Below are positions 13,101 through 28,100 of a stretch of 64,000 bases of DNA, piece by piece (the stretch's first letter is position 1; every line of letters starts with the position of its first letter). This stretch comes from Omphiscola glabra (lineage: Eukaryota; Mollusca; Gastropoda; Lymnaeidae), in NCBI GenBank assembly GCA_964017045.1, contig OZ024804.1, forward strand, positions 21,580,537-21,644,536, given 5' to 3'. A program made the position numbers and the translations under genes. The notes under the pieces are model-generated. The model saw nothing but the letters and a program-made list of their open reading frames with translations. It was not told where the DNA came from and did no database searches.

Positions 13101-16100
13101 GCTTACCACACGAGCCCCTAGCTTACCAAACGAGCTTCTAGCTTACCACACGAGCTCCTAGCTTACCACACGAGCTCCTACCTTACCACACGAGCTCCTA
13201 GCTTACCACACGAGCTCCTAGCTTACCACACGAGCTCCTAGCTTACCACACGAGCCCCTAGCTTACCACACGAGCTCCTAGCTTACCACACGAGCTCCTA
13301 GCTTACCACACGAGCTCCTAGCTTACCACACGAGCTCCTAGCTTACCACACGAGCCCCTAGCTTACCAAACGAGCTTCTAGCTTACCACACGAGCTCCTA
13401 GCTTACCACACGAGCTCCTAGCTTACCACACGAGCTCCTAGCTTACCACACGAGCTCCTAGCTTACCACACGAGCTCCTAGCTTACCACACGAGCTCCTA
13501 GCTTACCACACGAGCTCCGAGCTTTCGGTGAATGAATTTCCAAGTCGCTGGGATGTAGCTGTGTCTGTAAGAAACGGTTCTGTTTGGGTTCGTGTTTGGC
13601 AGCAAACTTTGCATTTTCAGACAGAAGTACATCTGGTAGATCCAATCTAATGAAGAGACGAAAGTACATCTAATAGAGCAAATTTGATGGAGAGAGAGAA
13701 GTTCTCCTGACAGAGCAAATCTGATGAAAAGAGAGAAGTGCTCCTGATAGAGCAAATCTGATGGAGAGACAGATGCTGTTCTGACAGAGCAAATCTGACG
13801 GAGAGACAGAAATACATCTGGCGGACTCAATGTTACGTACCTGTATGGTTTTAAAGATTTAATATGTGTTAACATTTGGCTGGTATAGTAAACGATACAT
13901 AAGAAAGGACTGAAAAAACGAATGCAAAGAAAACGATACCAACGCTAATGATGTTAACAATATTAAATTATATATATAAAAATATCTATACAAATACAAA
14001 TGTGAATACATAATAAAAAAGATGTATGGCAAGGGAAAGAAGTACCATTATTAAAAGAAAAGTATTAATTTAAAATCACACACGTATCACAAAAATAATG
14101 TCCCTCACTAGCTCTATCGTTTTCGCTCTGTCTATCAATGTCTCGCTGCTAAGAAAGCACGCAGCCTAATTATGAGCCAACTCAGAACATTCTAGTTTAG
14201 AAATTCTAGAAATTGAGTCACCTAATGGCATTCTTCAGAATAAATAGAAAGCATTCGAAGGTAAACAATTTTTTCCCCAGCCAATAAAGGGATGGGCCGA
14301 GAAGGAATGACACTGCACATAATATGGTGACGTCAATCTCAAGGCCATACTAACGAGATAAGTTTAAGTGGTGCTGGCTAAAGAAGGCTCTATGTTGAAG
14401 TGAGAAAATAAGCCAAACATTGCGCTACACTAGTCTATAAATACCACACCCACTCTGATAGAGAGACAAAATACACATGTTAGTCCCTCTAATTGAAAGA
14501 CAGAATCACATCTGATGAAGAATTTTGGAATATCAATTAATAGTAATGCAATAAAATGAAAATGGACGCCAAGAAAAAAAATAAAAAAAATAAAATTACG
14601 ATTATTATTGAAAAAGAAAGATTTCAGCCCGCGTAGTTAATTGTAGACCGAAATCTAGTCTATGGAGTACAGACCAGAGTATGGCCAAGGTAACTACTGA
14701 TTACATTCTGGCAAAATATAAAAAGGTACAACTGACACCAATCTCGCCAAACAGGTTACTACTTACCACAATCTGGCCAATGTTGTTCTTACCTCTCATT
14801 CGCTTATCGGCGTCCTCCTTATTCAAGGGCATTATTCTGGTCAACTCTCTGGTTAAGATAACAACCGGATGGGTCAGGAAAATAACCGTGGCAAATGTCA
14901 TGAAAGACACGCTCAGAAAATGACTGCTTTCAGTGATCCTCAAACTTGCTGACACAAGAATGACACACATGACAATCGTGCACAGAAGCAGGATCAGCGT
15001 TGATATAAACTTTAATTGCCTGTAGCTTTTCCTGGAACATAAAAATGCCAATATTGTATTGACCAATCGCAATGTATAACGAAGTTAAAGACACATTTTA
15101 AAGAGAAATTCAGACAGACCAGTAGTTTGACGGATTAAGTGGCGAAAATGTCCTTGTCATTTCTTAGTTTGACTTACCTTTTCCCGCGGGTCTGTCTGTA
15201 AGCCCTCCTGTACTTGTCCAGTAGATTGTGAAAGATGAACCTCACCCTCCAGACATGGTCAGTGGCGTCCACTCCACTGTCAACGTGGGCCAACGAATGT
15301 GATACGTATTGACTGGCAGTTATTTGCGTGCCCAGGGCCAGCGAGCGACGATTGGGCACGATCATCACGGCTCGGAGGAAGCTTTGCGCGCCAGAGGTTC
15401 TCCTGGTGGCGTTGGTAATCGTAGAGTCTCCCCCATCTGTGCCGAAATAGAGGTAGGAGCTGGCCTGTTCGGAGTCACGTGATTCGTCAGTCACTGCGGA
15501 TGTCGGCCTGCTAATTATGGAATATATTGAAGATTTGTTAACGTTGCCAGGCTTGGGCTGGATTGTGACTTGGTCCACGTTGCAAGGCTTAGAGTAGATT
15601 GAGGATAGGTCCACGTCGCTAGACTCAGCGAGGATTGAGGATAGGTCCACGATGCTGGAGCGATGGTTGAACAGGGGATGACTCATTGCGAAAGGCCATT
15701 CCAGAGGCCGCGACTTGGGCAACACCTGTAGGCTGAGAAGAGGATACATGTTTGGGCATGTTTGAAACATTGGGAACAAGGTATGTGGAACAAGGTATGT
15801 GGAACAAGGTATGTGGAACAAGGTGTGTGGAACAAGGTATGGGGAACAAGGTATGTGGAACAAGGTATGTGGAACAATGTATGCGGAACAAGGTATGTGG
15901 AACAAGGTATGTGGAACAATGTATGTGGAACAATGTATGCGGAACAAGGTATGTGGAACAAGGTATATGTGGAACAAGGTAGGTGGACCAAGGTATGTGG
16001 AACAAGGTATGTGGAACAAGGTATGTGGAACAAGGTATGTGGAACAAGGTATGTGGAACAAGGTATGCGGAAGCTTAAACTATAAATAAAGGACCATAAA

Positions 16101-19100
16101 TAGATAACGTTTCGGCTAAGGGCCTTCTTCAGCAGCGTACAGAAAAAAAGAAACAACAAAAAAGAAAACTGTTAAAAACCTTAATTCTTTGAAGTTTGCC
16201 ATGAATGTAATTGTATCGCTGGAAGATGAGTTTCCAAAACAAACAAAAAAAGTGCTCTATCCAAAAGATTTGGGAAGTAAAAGAATCCACTTATAATTAC
16301 CGGGAAAAACAAAATAAGAAAGGAGGAAAAACATGTTTTTGGAAATATCTAAATTTAAGAAAAGAGAAAAGAAATTCAGAGAAATTGAGGAGCTATAGTA
16401 GGTGAGTATTTGATTAAATTCAAATAGTGATATTGCACCGAAAATCTGAATTAATTTGTTTTATTTCCTAAATCTCGCTGGTGTATTGGTAAAAGAAATC
16501 GGTGCCGTGATAGAAACATCTGATGTCCCTGCATGTTTATCTCCACTGCAATTGGATGAGACCGGGAAAATGTTGCCTTGTTCGATACCACGAAGGTATT
16601 AAGCGAACCTATCAGATAATATTCTTCCAGGTTCGCCAATATAACAGGAGCGGCATATGCGGTAAACAATCGCATACATAAAATTTCGACTAACACACGT
16701 GAAGCCCCCTTTTAATGGTAAACGTAAACTTAGGGAGGATAATGTTTATGTTTTCTCGAGTATGGATGAGGGTCATACAACGCCTCTTTTAGCATGGCTT
16801 AACACCATCGTGAGACGGTTGAGCTCGAAAGCGACAAGTAACCAGAAGGTCCACTAGATTTTTGTCCCGTCTGAAGCAATAAGCTAAGGGGACAAGCATA
16901 ACATATTGACGTCGGGTTCAGCAAGAAATATATGTCGATTCCTTTGGAAAATATTTTTTTTGCAATCACAATGTGAAGGTGATAGGTTAGAATGAATGGT
17001 TCAAACTTCAAGTTTGTTTGAAAGAAGTTTGAAAGAATAATTCCGTATGATAGTGCTGATACAATTGAATGCTGAGACAAGAGCAGATTCAGCGAACAAA
17101 CAACAGTTTGTTACGACCAATCGCAGTGGACTTACGTTTCCTCTCTTCCGTCCCATTTTGCCTGTTTTTAATCTCTCAGCTATTTATGTTCTGGAACTTT
17201 CATTTTTGGTTTCCTCTCAGATGTGGTACTGCATTGCAGCTTAGTATGTAATTATTATTTTTAATTATTTATTTTGCTGTTGTTTGTTCGCCGAAGACGA
17301 CTTCTTGCCGACACGATCATTATTTCAGGTTTTCCCATACTTTGTCTCGCTCATTTCCTATTTACAGACCTGTTGGTCTAAACTCTCCATCGTCATATCT
17401 AACAGATCTTTTAAAAGCACAGTCATGTTTCTTTCTTACTGATCGAACCAGAAGATGACAGGGACTGTGAAGATGGTGGCTATCATCGTCGACATTAGCA
17501 CCTCCCAGACGACATCCTTGTAGATTTCCCTTTCAGAAAGAACTCGGCTGTCTCCCTTAAGCTCCACCTTCAGCGCGTCAGTGGCCCATAAGGAGGTCGC
17601 TAAGATCACATGAGCGATGTACAAGAGGCACAGTGCGTGCTGGACCTGCGGGAGACACCAGACGGATGAGATCAAGGACTTAACACAGTGGTTCTCAACC
17701 TTCCTAATGCCGCGACACCTTAATACAGTCCCTCATGTTGTGGCGACCCCCAACCCACACAATTATTTTTTGCGCTTCTTTATAACTGTAGAGTACATTT
17801 GTTTTCCGATGGTCTATGGCGACCCCTGGGAAAAGGTCTTTCGACCCCCAAAGGGTTCGCGACCCACAGGTTGAGAACCACTGACTTAACATATACCATC
17901 GTCAACCTATGTCATTCTCTGCATAAAGAATTATCTCCCCCCACGTCACTCTATACGTCATTTGTTGTAGTCAAGGTTCCACGTCGGCTCACTAAGTGCA
18001 TCATCAAGCATACCCTTTCTTGCATATCACATGTCATCACCTCTTTAATTACCCTGCAATTCTGTACATGATATTTCCTTTGTCTATTTCACGCCCACAT
18101 ACACTTTCCCCAATATCCACAATTTTAAGTCGCGTCACACCCCTCATATACTTCTTTAAATGATTCGGATATTCTTTTCAATGAGCTAAATAACAGGCAT
18201 TTTCTGTCCTGAAAAAGACCTTTACTATTCCGAACAAGGTCTTTCTGTCCTGAACAAGAACATTTCTATCCTGAACAAGACCTTTTCTATCCTGAACAAT
18301 GTCTTTCAATCCGGAACAAGACCTTTTCTATCCTGAAAAAGACATTTTCTATCATGAAAAAGACAATTTCTGTCATGAAAACAATCTTTTCTATCTTGAA
18401 CAAGACTTTTCCTATACTAAAAAACATTTTCTACACTGTAAAAGACCTTTTCTATCCTGAACAAGACAATTTCTGTCATGAAAACAATATTTTATATCTT
18501 GAACAATACCTTTCAATCCTCACCAAAGCCTTTTCTATCTTGACCAAGTCCTTTTTACATAAAAGGGCTTAGTCAATTTTGACTAAAGACATGTCTATGC
18601 TGACTAAGTCTACCCCGAAAAATGTCTTTATTGTCTGCGACCTATTCAACATGCCTGAGACTATTTGATTATCTTCTGTTCGGATTCTTCACAAATGTCA
18701 TCTACAGTGAATGTAATCTACAGTGAATGTTATGTATAGTGAATGTCAGCCACTGCAAATGCCGGCTATCCTTCCTAACCGTGCCTAAGTCATTGAGAAG
18801 TATAGACAATGTAGAGGAAAATTAAAAAAAGGATAATAAAAATATGACCATTTTGCGCCAAGCCACGTATATCTTTGTGAATCCACATTCTGGAATATTA
18901 ACAAAGACCCCCTACCTTTGTGAATCCACTTCCTGGAATGTTAACAATGGCCCCTACCTTTGTGAATCCACTTCCTGGAATGTTAACAATGGCCCCTACC
19001 TTTGTGAATCCACTTCCTGGAATGTTAACAATGGCCCCTACCTTTGTGAATCCACTTCCTGGAATGTTAAAAACGGTCCCGACAAGGGCGTGTAGAATTC

Positions 19101-22100
19101 TTAATCCTCTCACACAATGCAAAAAAACTGTTCTCAACTTTCTTCCTGCAGAATCAAAGGGTAGCAGGACAGTTCATCGATAGTCATTTTATCGACAAAG
19201 AGACTGACATTTTCTAATGCCGATCGAAATTTGTCGGTGAACGGTACATAGATGAACGGTCTTACGGTGAACTCTCTATAGAATAACGGCCAGAAAAGGA
19301 ACGATCTGTCAGTGCACAGTCTGTCAAAGAACGGCCTGTCACTGATTGGTCTGTTGGTGAACGGGTCTGTCGATGAAGTGTCATAGAGCTTAATCAAGAG
19401 AGAATATTTGTAAACTCCTAGGAAGTAGCAATATTTGCATAGCGTGGGGTACATTGTGGAGGAAATATTAACGTTTTAAATATGAGGGAGAATGTACTTC
19501 ACTCGTGACATACCAACAATGGAATCATGAGCATGAAATAATTAGCATGGATTAATAAGTATGGAATAATTAGCAAGAAAACATGATTTGCATTTTTTCA
19601 AAAGATCAACGCATCTGGTAAGAAAAAAGGCTGAAATTCCTAAATATAAAAACCATTAAATATAACAAGATATGTAATTTTTATAACTGTACGCTGTCAG
19701 ATCATCAACTGTAACCGGTGATTAATATACCAAGATATCTAATTTTTATAACTGTATGCTGTCAGATCATGAACTGTAACCGGTGATTAATATACCAAGA
19801 TATCTAATTTTTATAACTGTATGCTGTCAGATCATCAACTGTAACCGGTGATTAATATAACAAGATATCTAATTTTTATAACTGTATGCTGTCAGATCAT
19901 CAACTGTAACCGGTGATTAATATAACAAGATATCTATTTTTTATAACTGTATGCTGTCAGATCATCAACTGTAACCGGTGATTAATATAACAAGATATCT
20001 AATTTTTATAACTGTATGCTTTCAGATCATCAACTGTAACCGGTGATTAATATAACAAGATATCTAATTTTTATAACTGTATGCTGTCAGATCATCAACT
20101 GTAACCGGTGATTAATATAAAATCATTTCAAACGAAACCTGTAACAGTATGAGTGTCTTGAGATTTTTTTGTCCTGTGTTTTGACTGAACTTTGTGAACT
20201 GATTGTCGTGTGTTGTTGTCGTTTTGCTTAACCGGACGCTGAGGGTTGTTTCCGTGAATGTGGAAACTTAAATGTGTGAATATTGGTTGGATATTGGTTG
20301 GATATTGGTTGAATATTTGTTGAATATTGGTTGGATGTTGGTTAGATATTGGTTGAATATTGGTTGGATGTTGGTTGAATATTGGATGCATATTTGTTGA
20401 ATATTGGTTGGATGTTGGTTAGATATTGGTTGAATATTGGTTGGATGTTGGTTGAATATTATATGACTATTGGTTGGATATTGGTGGGATATTGATTGGA
20501 TGTTGGTTGAATATTGGTTGGAAATTGATTGGATATTTGTTGGATATTGGTTGGATATTGGTTGAATATTGGTTGGAAATTGGTTGTATATTGGTTGGAT
20601 ATTGATTGGATATTGGTTGGATATTGGTTGAATATTGGTTGGAAATTGGTTGGATATTGGTTGGATATTGGTTGGATATTGGTTGAATATTGGTTGGATA
20701 TTGATTAGATATTGGTTGAATATTGATTGGATATTGGTTGAATATTGATTGGATATTGGTTGAATATTGATTGGATATTGGTTGAATATTGGTTGTATAT
20801 TGGTTGAATATTGGTAGAATATTGGTTGGATATTGGTTGAATATTGGTTGAATATTGGTTGTATATTGGTTGAATATTGGTTGAATATTGATTGGATATT
20901 GGTTGAATATTGGTTGTATATTGGTTGAATATTGGTAGAATATTGGTTGGATATTGGTTGAATATTGGTTGAATATTGGTTGTATATTGGTTGAATATTG
21001 GTAGAATATTGGTTGGATATTGGTTGATCATTGGTTGAATATTGGTTGGATATTGGTTGATCATTGGTTGAATATTGTTTGGATATTGATTGGATATTGG
21101 TTGAATATTGTTTGAATATTGGTTGAATATTGGTAGAATATCGGTTGGATATTGGTTGAATATGGATGCATATTTGTTGGAGCACTGGGAGTGAGGGGTC
21201 ATGTGATGTGTGGTGTAAAAGAAAAAGTAGAATAGAGAATAATAATTAGTTGTTACACAGACCACAGTCTTGAGTTGATACCATATTAAACTATTACACA
21301 ATCAGCTTAAACAAAACCAATTTGTATGAAATCAATTAGTACGTAACCAAATATAAAGCAATTAATTAGTATAAAACCAATATTCGTACTATGAAATCCA
21401 TTTGTATAAATTGATTTATGACAGAAACGGAGATATGACAGACTGGAGATATGACAGAACGGAGATATGAAAGAATGGAGTCATGCCAGAAAGTATATAA
21501 GACAGAATGGAGATTTGACAGAATGGATATATAACAGATTGGAAATTTTACAGAAACCACCTATTAGTAAGCAAACAATGGGTAAGAAATCAACATTATC
21601 ATTATGAAATCATTTTTGTACGAGATCCATCAGTACGAAATCAATTACTACATAAACCAGTGTGTACGCAAACAATCAGCGTGAAACCAATAAGTACGAA
21701 ACCAAACGTATACGAAACCAATAAGTACGAAGGAATCATGTTCCCGAAAAAGCTTATTTGAACGACGGACTTCTGTTCCAATGAAAACATTTCATTAAAA
21801 AAAAAAATTCAATATTTTTGTTTAGAAATCGCAATGATAGAAAACCTAAGGAAAGTTTGCTGTAGATTGTACTTTATATTGGCGGATGAAAATTATTTAT
21901 TCAATTCAATAATGGAATTACGATATTTATGATTTTAAAAAAATAAATTATGTATTAAGAGAAATAACAATGTCCATATTAATAAATATCCGTTGAATAA
22001 ATTTCATTTTCGAGCAAACTAGTGACAACAAACAATAACAAGCCACAATTTATCTTTAAAATATGGATTGGGACAAATTTCCGATGACCATCCCTGGCTA

Positions 22101-25100
22101 ATCATCAATGAAAGTAAGACCCATTTAGCCACTAATCTATGTTGCCAAACAACATATGTGGTCACTCGCCCATTAAAGCGATATACAACGCAGCCACCAA
22201 ATATGTGGCTACTCAACTATTTAGCTCATTCTCTTTGAAGCAACTAAAGTCTTGCTCCCAACCCATGTAGCGACTGGCCCGTGATGCCTCTAACCCATGT
22301 ATCGACTGACCAATGTTGCCAGTAACCCATGTAGCGACTGACCAATGTTGCCACTAATCCATGTAGCGACTGACCAATGTTGCCACTAACCCATGTAGCG
22401 ACTGACCAATGTTGTCACTAACCCATGTAGCGACTGACCCGTGATGCCTCTAACTCATATAACGACGGACCAATGTTGCCACTAACCCATGTAGCGAATG
22501 ACCAGTGTTGGCTAACTACATGTCCACAAACCTGGATTGGTGCTGACAGATTTTATTAGGTAAAAATTTCTTGTCTCTGGGTCTGGTATCCAGGCATCAA
22601 ATATGCAATAACTGTCCTGTAGCGTGGTCAGATTTCTAAAGAAGATGTGGGACACGAACCTAGATAAGAATAAAAATTAATACCTCTAATTAATACGTTA
22701 ATACTTAATAACAATATTAAAATAATTAAATATCTTATATAGGCAGAAACAACGAATATTTAATTTAATTTTAAAAATAGTTAATTATTGTTATTCCAAA
22801 AAGGACAAAACAGAAGTAATGTAACAAATATCAGAATTTGAAGTACATATTTTGTCGCTTAATGCCATAAGACCTGTACCGTATTTTACGGACCATAAGA
22901 CGCACTTTTTTCTTCCAAAAATTGCCTCCTAAATTCTGATGCGTCTTATAGTCGAAATTAATATAAAAATGGTAAAATTTATTTTTTTTAAAAAAAGGCA
23001 ACAAATTTAAGGTGCGTCTTATAGTCCGAAAATGCGGTAAAATTTGTTACAAATACATTTGCGCCAGCACAACAAAATGGGAATAGAACGAAAGACATTT
23101 GGGATCTAATTTAGCTGAGACAAAAGAAATATAATGTAGATTAAGATCAAATGAAGATCAGAAACTAGTCCGTTAAGACAGGTTGCATTTAAGGAAGGAT
23201 GTAGTTAAGACAGGTTGCATTTAAGGAAGGATGTGGTTAAGACAGGTTGCAATTAAGGAAGGATGTGGTTAAGACAGGTTGTATTTAAGGAAGGATGTGG
23301 TTAAGACAGGTTGCATTTAAGGAAGGATGTGGTTAAGACAGGTTGCATTTAAGGAAGGATGTGGTTAAGACAGGTTGCATTTAAGGAAGGATGTGGTTAA
23401 GACAGGTTGCATTTAAGGAAGGATGTGGTTAAGACAGGTTGTATTTAAGTAAGGATGTGGTTAAGACAGGATTTTGTTAGTAAAATGAAGGAAAAATACG
23501 TGACATGACATTTGATGTCCAATATAAAGGAGATGTGACAGAAAGGAAATATGACTTAATGAAGATATGCCAGAATGGATATAAGACAGAATGGAGACTC
23601 GACAGAATGGCGATACAACAGAATGGACATATGAAAGAATGGAGATACGAGTGAATGAAGATAAAACCAAAACAAATGAAGAAAAAGACAAATCCTGTTG
23701 TCGTCACTTGCCATTTGTCCAGCCTAGCTCTGTGGTCGAGGGACAAAATCACCTGTTTGATTGTTCCAATCTCACCCGAGCAGCTGAGCAGAAACCAAAT
23801 TTCTGATCCTGTCTGCGGTGAAAGACGAATCAAACACAAGTGTCGAAATGACCTTTTAAATTCTGACGTGCTTCTATGTTCATGAACTATTTGTACAATT
23901 CTTTTTTGTATCCGTACTGGGCGCTTAGAACTGGATCTTGTCCTTGAACATTTTATTATTGTTGGAATACTTAATGTTTTGGTACTGTTTACACTCCCGT
24001 TGTAATGGTGACTTCATGCACCTTAAAGGGTCGTATGTGGTTCTTTTAGGGAACACATAATGGCATGAGGCCCTAAGAACTTTTCGTAGCTGCTTTAATT
24101 TATTAAAAGGTCTGCTCACTCATAAATAAACTTAACCATCCTCTGAGCTAAATTGTGGTGGTCTCCAAATTGTAGAAATTAATGCTGACAGAAGACCATG
24201 TCGCCCACTCACATGCTTAAATGTTTAGTGTTTATGTATATCTTAGCTCAAATTGTAGGAAAACAATAAAAATGTGTCCGACCACCCCTTGCCTTAGGCA
24301 GGAGTGGTCATGTGGTCAAAGTATAAAGGGGGTTCCATGGAACAAACAATGTACCCAGAATGCATATTCGTGAATTGTCCTGAGGTCTTAATCTGACTGA
24401 TAAAGGGGATTCCTTGGAACAAACTACGTACCTTAAAAATGTGTTGGTGAGGAAACAGGGTATAGACGAAGCTGCAGTCAGCTTCTCCGATTAGAATGAT
24501 GGATGGCGTGCACTTCGTACCACTCCCCGTGCCCCAGCCGGTGACGATGCAGACCAGGTATTGCTGGTACTGGAACCCGCTGAAAAGACGAGGCATCACG
24601 AACGTCTTCGCCTGTGTTTGGATCAAACAGCAGACAGACGTGTGTCTGAAAATCATGTTGACTGGTCAAGACACTGAGACATTATTATTATTTTCCTCTG
24701 ATCCATGAAAGCATCCGTGGAAATGAGTCGAGGTCGACGTCTATTCAAATAAGCATAAGCATTTTCGGGTCACCAAGTGTTGATATTCATGTTATATTTT
24801 AAGGTGACTGGGGTGGGGTTGTACACTTTGTTTCATGTAAAGGTGCTATTCTACTTATTCCCCAAGCAAGTCAAAACATTATTGCAAATTTGGTTTTGAG
24901 ATCTTCTTTTTATTTAATTGTGAACTTCATTTGGAATTTGATGCGTATTTATTTTTTTGGACCTTTTTTTCATTATTGCTTTTTGTTTCGGTGCAAAGGA
25001 AGGTTGGGGGTGAATTGGCTTTCTATATTAAAGATTAAGCTAATGGTGGATGAAATGGCCCTAAAAAACTTGTTTATATCACAATAAATTTGCATTAAGT

Positions 25101-28100
25101 TTTAATAAAAATTTTTTTTCAAAGATGTGAAATAAAGAAGAGTAATTGCGCAACGAAAATAATGTTTTAAACATTATATATCCACACAGCAAAGATACAA
25201 TGTTTGACGCATCACGAGCAAGCTCCTTAAAAATTCGATCATCAGTAGCAATAGATTTCAGTTCTAAAGTATTCTGTGCCACTAAATTTTAATTTTTTCA
25301 CAATCTTCCAACCCCCCCCCCTCCCACCCCCCAACATAATCTCTATATTTCTTTAATTGCCTTGTGTCAGCATTTACAACGTCCTTCTCATTAACCCCAC
25401 TGCACATTAATTGTACTCACTGCTACCATGTTAACCACAGCTTTTCTCACTTCCCCTAAGTTGTGCTCACTGCTACCATGTTCTCGCCTGCTTTCCTCAC
25501 TTCCCTTAAGTTGTGCTCACTTCTCCCCACTTTTCTTACTTTTCCCCAGTTGTGCTTACTTCTTCCCCCTTTTCTCCCTTTCACCCAGTTGTGCTTACTT
25601 CTCCCCACTTTTCTCACTTCTCCCCAGTTGTGTTTACTTATCTATCTGCTTTCCTCACTTCTCCCCAATTGTGCTCCCTTCTCCCCACTTTTCTTTCTTC
25701 TCCCTAGTTGTGCTCACAGCTCCCCAGTTGTGCCGACTTCTCCCCCGGCCTTCCTCACTTCTCCACAGTTGTGCTCACATCTCCCCACTTATTGGACGTG
25801 AACACTTTTTCTCAGCTGTCATCACTTCTCCCCAGTTGTGCTGTTCTCACTTTTCTCTTCCCAAGTTGTCCTTCCGCAGTTGCTCTTGCACTTACCAATC
25901 TAAGGTTCATTCGATCACTCCTCCGGGCCCACAGGAACAAGGCAAGGAACACCATCCACAGGCCGATTATGCTGGAGACTACAACGAAACTCCCATGCGA
26001 TACGTCCGACCACTCGAAGGTAGCGATGCTGTAGTCCGCCCTAGACAAAAAACACGCTGACTCAGTCATGTGCACACGTGATGAAAAAACCAATGTCAAT
26101 ATCTTTGAAAAAAAAGTCACAATAGGCTTTGTAAAATCATGGTATTTGTTGTCTGCTTTATAACTGTGTAAAACTTACCAATCCAGGTGGGGCGCAAGAA
26201 TACAACTGATTAACTGTCTGTTAGAACGAACTATATCGGCAGCTATATTCGAAATCATGTAAAATTAGGCAGTTGAGACAAGTCAGTTCATGAATATGGT
26301 CCTATTTAGAGCTTTGAATGACATGATACGATTATATTTCTTGAGAAGATCAATGGATTAATAGAGCGCTAAGTTGAATGACTTATTCTAAATTTCACCT
26401 GATGTGAATTGAGACATTATGCATTTATAAAGACATTTATGTGAAGTCATTTTCAATAATAAAAGTATAGTGATGTGTAAAGAACCCTGACTATGCAATT
26501 CATCTTTGCAAGTGTTCTATGTCATGTCATTGGTTAGTTGGCTTGTAAAAATATTAATAGTCACAAGAACGGCAAGAACAATAAATAACAAAGATTAACA
26601 TTTTATAAAGGGCAACACCGACCAGCGGCGTAGTTAGGGGGGTGCATACTACATCGATGGACACCATCTCACGAGTGACACCACACTGAAAATTGTTATA
26701 TTTACAGAACAGAAGTTCATAAAAGTATAACCAATCACACCTAGTACATTTTCCAACAATGTAACTAATTTAAAGGGGTGCTTTATTTAAAGTTCAAGGT
26801 TGATGCGTCAGAAGTGAGGTGACCCTATAAATAGATCAGAAAAACACCGTTTTGTCCGTGATTCAATGCCTATTGAAGTCTTCAGTAACTTTCGTAAGTG
26901 ACAGGAAGCTTATATATATCTAAATCCTGAGAAATATTGCTTTCAATTTTACCTATTTATAGTGTTAACAAAATAATATTTTAACAAAATGTTCTAATAT
27001 ATTTTGAATAATTAATATAAATTAATTAATTTTTTTTTAAAGTTTATGAAACCAAATATATCGATACCCATACAAACTCAAAAGATAAATATGTTCGCCG
27101 ACTCGTCACTAGCACCGCCCCTTTGCATTTGATCACGATTGTCATACATCACTGAGGTCTTTTAAGTGCTGTCTGTGATTTCACGCTTACCTGCTACCTT
27201 TACATTTGGGCTGATCTTCTTGAGGAAGTTAATCTTACACGGAAGTATCTGCAGAATAAACGCTTTACACTCGATGAAGTGGTGACCAACCTTTAGGCCT
27301 TAAGATATGTTCTGCTTGAGAGCGCTGTCCCTTGGTAGAACATTCTATTGAAAAGGCACTTTAAATTCAGACCAAGATGGAATTGCGGTAGATAGAAGTT
27401 TAAGGTTTAAGAAGAGAATCGCAGGAGAACAATTAATAGATGCTGGACTCTCTCGGCGTAAAAAAAAAAACAGTAGAGAGATGCTAGCGTGTATTGATCG
27501 CTTTTATTCTGAACTCAAGATCAGATCATCAGCGTTCAAGGAAGTAGCAGATATGTTTAGGGGCTGCTCAATATGTATATATATATAGTTGAGCTTTATA
27601 GTTGGGCTATGAGGATAACAGTGGTGAAAATTACCTGGTTGCTAAGCACACCGTCAGCTAAGATGAATTCAGTTTATGTTGGGTGAAGTGGGTGAAATTA
27701 TAGCCGGTCCTTGTCGCCGTTATACCTAATTTTGACTTTGAACAGTGGCGTAGCTAGGGTAAGTGCCACCGTGGATAGTTCAAGAATGTGCAAGCCACCC
27801 CAAACCGCTTACCCTTGCAAATGCCACCGGCACGGCCTAAGGAAAATCTCCCCCACCCCGACCCGGTGAAACAAAACGTCTGAAGGAAACCACTGGCTCT
27901 GCTCACGAACTCATCAATGTGTCAACTGACCATTACCATGGCAACACCGAGGGTTCGTCCTCACACGGCGTGAAGCCTCCAGAGAAGATGTTACCCTTGT
28001 CACACCGACAGTTGAGGACGGGCGGCTGCCCAGCTGATAATGGCGTGGGCTGGAGACAAAGAAAATTTTACAACTCATTGTTGTATAATTTTTTTAAAAA

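Noticed and set aside
19134..19454. Exon candidate ending DELSCYPLILQEES
   Set aside because: Derived from a degenerate gaacggtctgtcggtgaac repeat; no splice pair in phase.
20268..21301. Asn/Gln-rich 305-codon frame
   Set aside because: 11-bp repeat; overlapping frames both open.
25079..25282. Exon candidate ELKSIATDDRIFKELARDAS
   Set aside because: Open frame on the minus strand but no acceptor/donor pair in phase and no likeness to the TM1-PLAT linker.
26620..27910. A MITE defined by cagcggcgtagttagg and cagtggcgtagctagg
   Set aside because: Both are left-end motifs in the same orientation; no matching right ends found.
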